64,000 nucleotides of DNA, from assembly GCA_025765615.1 (NCBI GenBank), contig JAIVFJ010000009.1, positions 124,001-188,000 on the forward strand, in the 5' to 3' direction. Numbering within the stretch: position 1 is the first letter of the stretch; every line of letters begins with the position of its first letter. This document shows positions 10,641 through 21,600 of this stretch, in pieces. Origin of the DNA: Zopfochytrium polystomum (Eukaryota; Chytridiomycota; Chytridiomycetes; Chytridiales; Chytridiaceae). Under the pieces are notes generated by a model. That model worked only from the letters and a program-made list of their open reading frames with translations. It had not been told where the DNA came from and ran no database searches. A program made the position numbers and the translations under genes.

Positions 10641-13600
10641 CATTTTTTGTCGACGCTTTCTTTTCAAAAACCTTGAAGAATGATTGGATTTGGTATAGAT
10701 ATGAGTGGCAGGCACGCACAACAGTTCATGCTCATGGTGCTGTCAAGCTTTCAAATGATCCTGGCCTTGTGGACCTATGTGGCAAAGTGTGGGCTGGAAG
10801 GGAAGCTGCCAAGAAACTGGCCAATCCAGAAGCACTGGAAGTGGAGAATCTTGATCCAGAAAGTCTGCGTGAACTTGTTGAAGCAGGGAAGACAGCTGAG
10901 AGAAGAGTCTGCCACTATGTGGACACACTCATCTCTCCCTACAATCCACAACAGGCTGTGCAGAATCCAACTGGCACTGTTCCAGATCCCCATCCATCAT
11001 CTGTTGATATTTCAGGGATACTTGATCAAGCTGAAGAAATGGCCAAGGATTATGAAGAATTGTGCAACTGTGTGCAGCGGCATGTCTGTAGGCCTAATGG
11101 ATACTGCTATTCAGAGAGGCAGGATGGGTGTAGATTTGGATTTCCCTGCTCTGCGTGTGAGAGCACTCACATAATTTTTGAAGAAGTTTCTGGAAAGGTC
11201 ACTGCAAAAATTGTTCTCAGGAGAAATGATCCATTTATGAATCCATATTGTCCTCTACAGCTTCACCATTGGAGAGGAAATGTGGACCTCCAAATTATTA
11301 TTGATGTGAGGGCTGCGTTTGAATATATGGTCAAGTATGCATCCAAGGCTGAAAAGCGCAGCAGAAATATCAACAGCACATTCAATGCAGTTGTTCAAAG
11401 AGTGGGAGATGATAAAGACCCCTCTACTGTTCTTCGCTCCATAATGCTGCGAACACTGGAGCGCAGGGACATTGGTGGAGGTGAAACATTCAGACTCCTT
11501 TCTGGAGGCAAGCACGTCAGCTGCTCATTGGAGTTTGTCCATATCAGCATCAACTTTGACTCTGAGCGATTTGATGTGATGAGGCGAGCTGCTGATGCCC
11601 CTGCTGAAATAACTGCTGCAGACTCAACATTGCTCAAACTGTACATGAAAAGAGATATGAATGCTCTGTATGCCAACATGAGCTTGTTAGATTTTTGCAT
11701 TGGGCATAAGGTCAAGAAAGGAGCTCTTTATGAAAGAAGTAGTGAGAGCTCTCAGAAAGTAGTTGTTCTGTTTACTCCAAAACATCGGCCAAGCAAGGAG
11801 GGAACTGATGCTCAGAAGAAATACTGCCGGCAACAACTAGCCAAGTACAAGCCATGGCATGAAGCATCTTTTCAGCAGCTCAGAAACTTGGAAGTAGCTG
11901 AAGAGGACTGGAAGAATTTCCTTTTGCACTGCAGCAATGATGCCCTAAAGCGAATTTGTGAAATGGACCATTTCCTGGCAGCTGAATTGAAAAAAATGCG
12001 TGACAACCAGAATGAAGCTGCAAGACAAGGAAGAGATGTTATGGCAATGGAGGAAATGGATTTGGTCAGGGAAATGTGGATGAATGCTGCAGATGAGCTT
12101 CCACGGGCAGATGTGCAACAAAACACACAGTCTGACAGACTTGGATTGGACCTACCATTGGCAGCAAACTATGACTGGAGTATCCATCGTTTGAGGTATT
12201 CAGAGGAGAAACTTAAGGAGGGCACCAAATTTGTTGAAAAAAACAAGCAAGCACTGGGAGACGGCCCTGAAGGTGCAGAGGCTCCTTATGTCAGCCCAGA
12301 GAGCCTGGATCCTGTCCAACGACAGGTTTTTGATCACATATTGAATGAAATGAGGGATCAAAATCAGTCCCTCTTTATACTGAATGGCACTGCAGGCACT
12401 GGGAAGTCCCATGTAATCAATGCTCTGTCCAGCAGCTTTTTGCAAAATGAAGTTGCTCGTGCAGCCTTCACAGCTAAAGCTGCGTTTGCCATTGGAGGAA
12501 CAACTTTACACTCCCTATTGAAGCTTGATGTACATGGATCAAAGAGGGGTGGCTTGATCTCAGGAAAACAGCTTGGAAATCTTCAGCAGGTTTTTCGCAA
12601 TGTGAGGCTGCTCATTGTGGATGAATACTCAATGGTCAGCTGCGAAATCATGGGCAAGATGGACTCACGCTTGAGGCAGGCATTTGTTAAGCCAGATGTG
12701 CCATTCGGGGGCCTTTCTATCCTGTTGGTGGGAGACTTGGCTCAGATACCTCCAGTTGGAGGTACTCCGTTATTTAACGGCACTAGTGCAAAAACAGACC
12801 AAGGAAAGGCTGGTTATCATTCCTATAAACTTTTCAACAAGACTGCACGCCTCACAACAATCCATCGTCAGCAGGTTGTTGGCCATGACCCGAACCAAGC
12901 AACTTTTGTTGACCTCTTGAGGGCATTGCGCAATGGCATCATGACAAAAGATCACTGGAGATTTCTTATGAACAACTGCAGTTATGAAAGGGCTGGTGCA
13001 CGTGAGATTTACCAAAACCAATTTCGGGATTCAGTGCATTTATTCTTCACAAACTCTGCAGTTGAGGAGCATAACCGCGCCCAGCTGCAGCAGCTTCGCT
13101 CTCCAATTGTTCGGGTAACTGCACTCAATAATCCTGAAGATGCAAGAAGTAAGGATTCCAAGGACTTTCAAAACTTGGAGAACTTCATTTACATTGCCAT
13201 TGGGGCAAGGGTTGCCCTAACATCAAATATGTGGAAGCGGGTTGGGCTTACAAATGGTGCACTTGGTACTGTCCAAGATATAGTTTTTGGATCTGACAAC
13301 GCTGCAATGCCGCTGTTTGTGGTGGTTGAAATGGACCAATATGCTGCTCCTGGTCCCTCTTTTGACAACAGTGTTGAGGGACATGAGAAATATGTGGCTA
13401 TCGCTCCAATATCAGTTGATGGCACTAATGGAGGAACACGCACACAGTTGCCCTTGAGGCTGGCCTATGCCATGACAATTCACAAGAGTCAAGGGCAAAC
13501 ACTTGCTTCTGCTTATGTTGACATTGGCTCCAAAGAACAAACAACTGGGCTCACGTTTGTGGCTCTGTCACGTGTGAAAAACGTGGCTGGCCTCATGGTG

Positions 13601-13711
13601 AAGGGTTTTCCGTATGACAGGGTGTCATCACTCTGGGAGAGCCCAGGGTTCCAAAAAAGGTTGACAGAAGATCAAAGATTGGATTCTCTTTCTATCTTGC
13701 TGGATCAATAA
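10641..13711 (+). CDS. Helitron Rep (HUH) nuclease plus Pif1-type helicase
   Basis: An open frame of over 1,000 codons. The Rep part has the HUH motif in TTVHAHGAVKL (about 10720-10745) and the two-tyrosine motif EYMVKYASKAEK (about 11320-11355), diagnostic of Y2 HUH transposases that nick and rejoin single strands. The helicase has Walker A GTAGTGKS (about 12386), Walker B LLIVDEYSMVS, motif III LLVGDLAQIPPVGG, AMTIHKSQGQTL and VALSRVKNVAGLM, all typical of Pif1/RecD-like SF1 helicases. The first residues (FVDAFFSKTLKNDWIWYRYEWQ) correspond to the middle of the family's Rep region, so about 150 residues normally found upstream are absent at the 10640 junction. The helicase and Rep motifs are complete, so this copy is probably young. 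Confidence 0.92.
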
Positions 13712-13738
13712 TTGCATCAGCAATGCAGAAGTTGCAAA

Positions 13739-13744
13739 AATAAA
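13739..13744 (+). terminator. Poly(A) signal of the Helitron gene
   Basis: AATAAA 28 bases after the stop codon. Confidence 0.6.
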
Positions 13745-13757
13745 GTTTAACCAAGTT

Positions 13758-13788
13758 TAATCCAGCTCCCCTCTGGGGTGCTGGATTA
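13758..13788. repeat. Perfect-arm hairpin after the Helitron gene
   Basis: A nine-base arm TAATCCAGC pairs with GCTGGATTA. After one T-T mismatch, CCCC pairs with GGGG around a TCT loop. A second small palindrome (CCTCGC-GG-GCGAGG, 13797-13810) follows. This may be the terminal hairpin region of the Helitron or an RNA 3' structure. Confidence 0.6.
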
Positions 13789-14083
13789 CAAATATCCTCG
13801 CGGGCGAGGTGGTAAGGCGTAGCCTTCCCATATCTTAACCAATATTTTTATTGAAAACCCCTCCAAAAAAAACATAAACAAAACAAAAAAAAAATCAAAC
13901 CAAACCAAACTCCTGACTTCCTGAGAGGTGGTATCACTTCAACACATACCATTGAGAGCAAAGGGCTATTGACTCTCTTGTGAGGAAGCTTGTGCAAGGT
14001 GACATTCAAATTTGATTTGTTCCCTTTCATTTTTAAGCTTGACAATATTACACCCAACTCCCTTTAAAAATACAGAAGCTAAA

Positions 14084-14391
14084 GACACTGTGGTAGCGAT
14101 TGGAAATGGGACTAAATTCTTCTCCAATCCTGCCACTTCATCTAACCTTTGTGGTCGGTGCGCTCCCAATCTGAGATTTCAACAAGAGGTCAAAAAGCAC
14201 TGCTTGTTCTCAAAGTTGTTGACATTGATGACTTCTGTACGTCAACGCAGGGCTCAACAGGGGAAGCTCTGAAAGGGAGAAAGAAGAAAGGTGGCAAGTT
14301 CAGAGTGTCCTGGCACACTATGCTCCTCTTCACATAATCCCACTGGCTTTGCTGACATACCTCTCTCTCGCTCCCTCTCTCTCTCTGTCTC

Positions 14392-14453
<62 letters not shown>

Positions 14454-14690
14454 ACCAATGCAGTGATGTCGAGTCTGTGTACAGCAAAACGATGGAAAAT
14501 GGCAGTTGCAGTCCCAAGTTGCCTGCAATCTGAGGTCAACAACCTCAGATACCATGTGGGACTGTGATGTCATGGCTGCTGTCAACATGTTTGGAATAAT
14601 CCAATGTTTCATGCGTGGAGAGACAAAAAATCCCTTTACAGAGGACCTGGTTAATGTGTCCCCTTGGGGAGAAAGCATTTTCCATCAATT
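14084..14690 (+). pseudogene. Probable Fanzor (TnpB-like RNA-guided nuclease) C-terminal remnant
   Basis: Three pieces in different plus-strand frames line up in the order of a Fanzor C-terminal half. First comes KDTVVAIGNGTKFFS (from 14084), like the VV-GNG-F-S stretch. Next is KALLVLKVVDIDDFCTS (about 14194-14244), like the VDEFRTS motif that leads into the zinc ribbon. After a possible C-x4-C pair (ECPGTLC) and the TC repeat comes TMWDCDVMAAVNMFGIIQCF (about 14554-14615), like the RuvC-III motif WDRDVNAAxN, with the Asp kept. Known family members are often carried by Helitrons and other transposons, and a Helitron RepHel gene lies immediately upstream on the same strand. The remnant is split by frameshifts and a 90-base microsatellite, so it is not functional here. 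The N-terminal half was not recognised. The assignment rests on short motifs only. Confidence 0.42.
14361..14452. repeat. (TC)n microsatellite
   Basis: About 92 bases of CT units with three single-base interruptions near the left end; it sits inside the Fanzor-like remnant. Confidence 0.95.
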
Positions 14691-15242
14691 CCTGGTAATT
14701 ATGCAGTATGAATTGTTTCACACTGCTATTTAATCTCATTCTTCTGGGTATTTCTTCTTTGCAGGTTGGAGGCTTCTGTCTGTGGGAGCCTGGGTGTGTG
14801 GAAACACTGGACCAGGTCTGTCTTTACTTGTGCTGTTGCAATTGCCTCGATGACCACTGATCCTCTCTATTTATTTTCTGAACACTTCTGTTTTCTTTTC
14901 ATTTATTTTTTTTTTATACATATGTAATTTTTTTTGTCATTGTCTGTCTCTTTGGGGTTGTTGTCGCTCGTCTTGAATAGTGGAAAGAAGGTGCTTTGAT
15001 GCCAACGATTTTTTTTTTCTTTCTTTTTTTGTGACTTTTAGGTGTTATTTGCACACCGTTTGTGTGTCTCACGCACGTGACTATGTACCGTATTGATGTG
15101 ACTTTGCTGGTTGGTCAAAGAAGATACATAATGAAACAAAAACAACAAAAAAAAAAAAAAAAAAAAAAAGAAGAAAGGGACCTGCAAATTCGGCGCAGCC
15201 ACCAACTAACAGAGTACAGACGACGAGCACAAGTCAGGAATC
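14691..15242. other. AT-rich spacer upstream of the PARP gene
   Basis: T-rich tracts (14900-14935, 15008-15030) and an A run (15149-15169). No gene or transposon motif is seen. The last 70 bases are likely the PARP 5' leader. Confidence 0.5.
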
Positions 15243-15614
15243 ATGGCTGGTTCGCGACGCCGCGGCAGGGCCACCGCCGCAAACAGCACCAAGAACGCGG
15301 TCGACGCGGACAACAACAACGACGGGGTCGACGGGAGCAGCAGCAAGCGCAGGCGCACCAGCGGGCCCGCCGCGGCCGCCGCCCTCACCGAGAAGGACCT
15401 CTCCTTCCAGCGCGTGGCGGCCCGCATACTCGACTCTCAGACGAAGCGCGGGGTGCTCCACTACCTCGTCGAGTACGCGGACCCTGACCCCGATCACGAG
15501 CTGACGGATCAGGACCGTGAAATCCTCGCGACTTTGCCAAAGGAGGCGTGGGTCCGGGGCGATCACGCGTGCGTCTCGGACGAGCAGATTGACGAGTACG
15601 TTGAGAGATCGATG

Positions 15615-15654
<40 letters not shown>

Positions 15655-18600
15655 CGCCGTTGGGGGTCGTTCAGTGATTGCCGCGGGAGTGTTCGCGTGT
15701 AATTTATTTTTCTTCTTTATAGATCATCCTTGCCGTCGTGTCCGTGAGGCCAAAGTCGAACATTTCTGGATTAATGCTTCACTCCAGTCCGTACGCGGGC
15801 CTTGAGCTTGCAGACCTCGAGTTTCTCGCTGAGCTCGCAACACCCCCGACCTCAAAGAGGAAGAACCTCACTCCAGAAAAGGTCGGGTGGAGAAGCTGGA
15901 ACATGCTGACAGATGAGTGGAAGGAGAGACTGACCAAGGACCACAAAGATTTCTTGGATAAGGCGAAAAGTTCACTTGAGCGACTGAACGCGATACCCCT
16001 CGTTTTGAAAGAGACGACACGCAGTACCTCCAACTTCGGCTCTCACGCAGACGGCTTCAATGAGGACGCTCTTGGCGAAGCATTTAGAAGGAAGGATCTC
16101 GAAGGGGCACGACGCATCGTGGAAGCTCTCAGTAAGAATCGCGTTGCCCTCTGACTTTGCATCTTAATGTTATGTAGAACCGAAAACAAGAACTTCTGAC
16201 GAATCAAAGCCCCTATTCAGGCTGGCCGTCAAAACAGCCGACGTTGAATTCCTTCGAGTGCTCCGGGACTACCTTCCAAACATTTCATGGAAAACCGTGT
16301 TCCAATCAGTTGCAGCTAGCTATATTGGGGCACCTCTCATTGACGAGCTTCTTCGATTTGCAATGTTCTCCGCTCCCGAAATCCAAGTTCTGAAAGAATG
16401 GGCAGTTATCGCTTTGGAGAAATCGAATCCAGCGACCGCGGTCTACCTTCTCTCCAAGCTGCATCGCATACAAATGGCAGAAGCTGCCCTCGAATCGTCC
16501 GCGAACGGGTCTGCGGGGAAAACCTTCCCCCTTCTTCGCCGCAACTCTTCCTTTTCTTCTGACGAGGAGAGAAACGGCTTCATCAATCTGCCGAAAGACG
16601 GGCCTTTCACACTACTGCACTGGCAATGCCTCACCGCTAGAGACGTTGCTGATGTGACAGAGCCTGTCAACGCCGTCACTGTGAACGCTGGATCCCTCGG
16701 ACTGTACTTAACGCCGGTGCACTGCGCTGCGTTGAACCCGAACCCGGCAATTATTGAACTTTTGATGAGAAATGATGCAGACATGACGCTGGCCGACATG
16801 AAGGAGCGGCTTCCTCTGCACTATGCTGCGATGGGCGGTTGGAGTATTTATCGCCACCTCGCCGATTCAATGGCGGTTGACTTGGAGGTATAACTACTAT
16901 TCTATCGTTTGCTGCCATTAATTCGTATTATTTGCAGAACACCGTCTCCCCCACGCTCGCTTTTTTGTATAATAGCAACGAAGTGACCGAGAAAGAAGCA
17001 ATTAATTGGATTAAAGTCAAGCTGGACCGCTATGGCAGCGTCACCTCAGCCGTTCCGCCAATAGTCTGGGCGTTGCAAGCAAAGGCTTTCACAAACTGTC
17101 TCTGGCTGCGTAATTGGTGCTTATGGAATTCGGAAGCACGCCTTGCTCACTTGGTACACCCCATTGTTCCAGCAGGCTGTAAAGGTCCGCTTTCAGTGTC
17201 TCCGCACGAGCACAACTAGCACAACTGACTTTTCTGCAGATGGGTTCGATTGCTTTTTTTCAGCAAATCCATCTGTTTGGTTTATGGAGTCAAGAAATCT
17301 TCTTCAAAATTGCAGATCCTGAGAGGCCGAGCTCAGCGTCGATTCTTGCTTCTTCATTCCTCAACTCGGCGAACCCGATCGCTTCTTTGCTTTGCATTCT
17401 AGCAGTTGCACCACGCCCCTATACCGTCGATGTCGAGGTTCCCAAAGAAGTCAAAAAGAAGACTCGCGATGAACCTTCGTTTTCTGAAAACGAAATGTCT
17501 GACCATGAGAGCGAAGAAGAGGAGGCTGGACCTCAGTTTGAAACAGTTTTGATCGACCCTTCTGGGTTTTCCTCTCGATCGAGGGAACTTGCAAACGATT
17601 TTGCCTCTCGCTCGGATGGGCTCTCAATTCTGCGAGTGCTCATGGACCCTCGTCCATCAGGAGTCGCCGAGGAGTCGATCAAGTCTCCATATGACTTCTC
17701 TGCCAACCTCTTTGCTCAATTCCGACCGGAGCCGATTCCAGAAATGCAATTGGACGAAGTGGCAACAGCGTCGGTTCTTGGTCTTGCCTTACAGAATGGG
17801 CACCTGGCGTCTGTCGAGTATCTCGTTGAAGCTGCAAAGGCGGATATCCACGCATCGGACGAAAATGGTTGCACAATGCTGATGAAATGCACAAGAGCTG
17901 GCCATCTTGACTGTGTCAAATTTCTGGTGGAAAGGGGTGTGAACATAAATCAAGGCCGTGACGATGAGGATGTAAGGATTTTCCTCGCCCCCATTACGGG
18001 AATTCACTAATGAGTGTTGCCATGCAGGAGGAAATGGAAGAGGTCGAAATGAAGGAAGAGGAGCTTCCATTCCATGGTCGTGTCTTTGTGTGCACCGGGA
18101 TCCTGAAATGGGCGTCTGCCACCCTTGCAAGATTGATCCAAAGGTGTGGCGGAAAGCTGGTGCAAGCGGTCAGCGGAAATGTCACACACTGCATATGCGG
18201 AAAGGATGGCCTCACGGAATGGGGCCAAAAGACTGGCATTGGCTCGGTCAAGTACAAGGAGTGCAAGAAGCGGAAGATACCATTTTTGCCTGAATCCGCC
18301 GTTGATGAAGCACTGGCAAAGGTTTGGTCATTCTCTGGCTTCATTGTGATCTCACCATCTTTGCAGCTTCCAAAGTATTTGAGCCATGCTGATCAACTTA
18401 ACGCAGTTGTTGTTGGGACAGTCTTACACGACTTTATGCAGCATGCAGGCCTCCATGAAGATGAGACCGAGGATGGCGTTGTGCGGAACAAAGCTGTGGA
18501 GACAATCCTCTACTTGGTTGACCATGGTGCTGACTTGAACTTTGAGGATGAAGATGGAGAGCTTCCTTTGAATGTTTTTGTCCGTTGCCGGAATGAAGGT

Positions 18601-21600
18601 GAGAAGAGTGGTACCACTTTCATTTAGTTTCTGCTGACACAACTTGTGTAGGTCCCTCGTCATGCAGAGTTCTGAAAGCTGTTCTTGATGTCATGTCTGC
18701 CCATACTGAGTGCAAGATTGATCACAAAGTGTCCAGTCAGTATCAGATGACTGCCCTGCAGTACTGTGTTGTAAATCACAAGCATCTGTTTGCAAAATGT
18801 TTAATTGAGGCATGGAAATATGACATCAACATCACTTCCATAATCCCTCTCCAACGCACGGGCGGGAAGGACTCACCGTTTATTGCACATGCTGGAGAAA
18901 ACATCTTACATATTCTGACACGTCGGGGCGCTGCTGAGCTTGTGGAAGTTGTCTTGAAAGTTGCTCACGACCGAAACCTTCAAATCAATGTGCCAAAGCA
19001 GGGCATTGAAGTCAATTTGTTTAAAGCGGATCAAAAGCCAGAACTCCCTGACGAGGGTTGGAGCCCACTGCATCTTGCTGCACGAGATCTGCAGGGAGAG
19101 ACACAAGCAGTGATTTTGAAGCACTTTGCAGAATACCCTGAAATTATGTTTGACTGTAAGCATGGCATATCATTTTATTTGAAGAACTGAAGTTGGCAAC
19201 CAGTTCCAACAACTGACAGCAAACAGCTCACGGTTGCCCACCTCTTGTACATGAATTGGCATACACCCCACTGTGCATGTTCAGTCGGTGTCAATCAATG
19301 CAGATCCTTTCACCCTTGTAACGGAGATCAAATCTAAGCGGAAAGAAGTTTGCAAAATGATGCCTGACTTTTCCCTGTGGATATCCAACGCAGAAGGGAT
19401 ACTTCCTTTCCACTTCTTGTGCAGGACTCAAACTGGAGCACAGCAGTCACTGGATATGTTCATCAAGGAGGAGTAAGATGATGATGAAAGTTGCAATTTT
19501 TTCTTCTTACATTTCATGAACAGTCCGAGCTGCATTGAAGAAAGAAACCAATTGTGGAGACACGCCATTGAGCTTTGCACTGAGAAACCTGGATGTTCGC
19601 TTGTGCTTAGAGCTGTTGAAGTTGGGAGCCAATCTCAACAAATCTGTCACTTTCACAGTTCGAGACCAAACAACTCAAATATCTATTTTCAGATTTTGCC
19701 TTCGGTTTAAGCTTTGGCCTCTGATTGACTACATACTCAATCAACCTGAGCTTGATGCTTTCCAAGCATTGGAGGTGGGTCAATCTTAGAGCTGTTAAGT
19801 GACACTGTGAACAACGTCTACAATGGAAAATTTCAGGATGCCATTTCAGAATCACTTCCCCAAATGGCTCTGAAAATCATCGCAGTCCGCAACATTAAAT
19901 TCTCAACCTCTTCTGCTCAAGGAGAATCCTATACAAGCTCAGTTCAAGCTGAGAGGCCGGCTTGTTCATATTTTACTCCGAAACAATTCCCCGCCATCGG
20001 ACAGCAAGGCTGCAGACCCAGCATTCGACATGTGCAAGACACTTATCCAACAAGAAATTGAAGAGAAGCATTCTCTCATGGAGATTGCTTCAGTTCTTAG
20101 CGATATGTCTTGTTGGACTGACTTTGAGAATCTGGACATTGGGCAGGCTCTGTGTTTTTCAAGCTGCCCTCCTCCGAGGCCATGGCAAGGTATGCATTCA
20201 GGTTGCCATCAATTGCTTGTGCTCACATTGGGCCTATTACAGATTATTACTCTCTTTGTCTCTCACTTGGCAGTTCACGATGTCGTAAAGCTCCTCAAGA
20301 TTGGCAATCTGAAGCACGGCCGGACTATTCTCCACCTACTTGCGCTGCGGGGCGCCTCTACCATGCTTCATTCAGTTGTTGACTTACTCCATAGCAACAA
20401 TATCAAGTCTCTTGACCATATAAACGATTTTGATGATTATGGGAAAACAGCACTCCACTATGCCCTCTCACCAAATTTGGAAATGGGACTGAGAATATCA
20501 CCGAAAGCGAAGCTGTTACCCCTCTTGAAGCTCGGGGCTAGTGCTGTTGTGACAGCTAAGAAGTGGAAAACGAAATCTGTGACATACCTTGCATCAACAC
20601 TGCCCAAGCAACTTGCCGATGAGGTTGTGGAACTGCTGGTGGCACACAGTCCAGTAAGTGCGAGAAGATTGATTTCTTGCACATCAGCAGTGCTAACTCT
20701 TCAAAATCTCTTTGAGGAAATGGATGAGGCAATCAAAAAGGAGAGCGAAATGGGCCGTCAGGCTCGAGAACATGCAATCCACAAGGCTCGAGCGCTTGCG
20801 CAAGAAGATGCAAAAGGAGTTGTCAACTTGGTTTCTGCAAAGAAGCGCCACCAAGAGAAAGTCCGTAAGATTCGGAAGGAGAAAGCAGAGAATGAGTTCT
20901 CGGACCAGTGCAAGAATGCCAACCTTCTTTACGTTCCTGTCGACACTGGCTTTTTGAGACAACGAGACTATGATGTTTATATTGAGCCAATTGAAGGTGG
21001 CGAGGGTGGTGACATTCACGACGCCTTCCTCACCCTAGTTGACATGGACTATAATGTCTTTGGTATGTCTTTATGGATAATTGCGCATCTCATTTGTTTT
21101 GATAGGCATGAACAAGTTCTACGTTATACAGCTACTGAAAGCAGAAGGTTTTGCAGCCCAAAACGCGTCCCAAGGGTCGCAAGGAACGCTTGAAGCATCG
21201 GCTCAGCTTGAAAAACGCGGAAAACGCTTGCACCCTTTGTCGTCTTCACCCGTTGGGGCAGGATTGGGGAGCCATCGTACTCTTGGTCAAAGTACCAAGT
21301 GAATGGGAGCAGTAGCGATGAATACACAGGTGAAAATGATCTTCAACCCTGCGGGCTTGTAATGAAACTTCTTATTGCTTTTTAGACTTGGAAGACGCGA
21401 GGAAGGCTTTTCATCAGAAGTTTTTGGAGAAAACTGGGGTAGGTGAATCCATTTACTAACAAGGGTTGGCCAGGGCCCTAGACTCACACTCAACAGAATG
21501 AGTGGGCCAATCGAAACAACTTCCAACGATACAGCGACCGGTATTCGTGGCAGATCCGATACTACCGAAAGAAGGATGATCCAATGTATGGACTGAACAC

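Larger units (their letters stand above)
9157..13788 (+). mobile_element. Helitron (rolling-circle DNA transposon), coding core
   Basis: One strand carries, in order, the basic N-terminal region, a DUF6570-like region, the HUH Rep nuclease and a Pif1-family helicase of an autonomous Helitron. A poly(A) signal and a strong hairpin follow. The outer ends (5' TC, 3' CTRR) could not be placed: no CTRR occurs 10-12 bases after the hairpin. The internal deletion near 10640 and a frame slip near 9210 imply a copy that is no longer autonomous, although the Rep-helicase frame is fully open. Confidence 0.85.

Noticed and set aside
13797..13810. Small perfect palindrome as a Helitron 3' terminus
   Set aside because: No CTRR end follows at the expected distance, so the terminus cannot be claimed.
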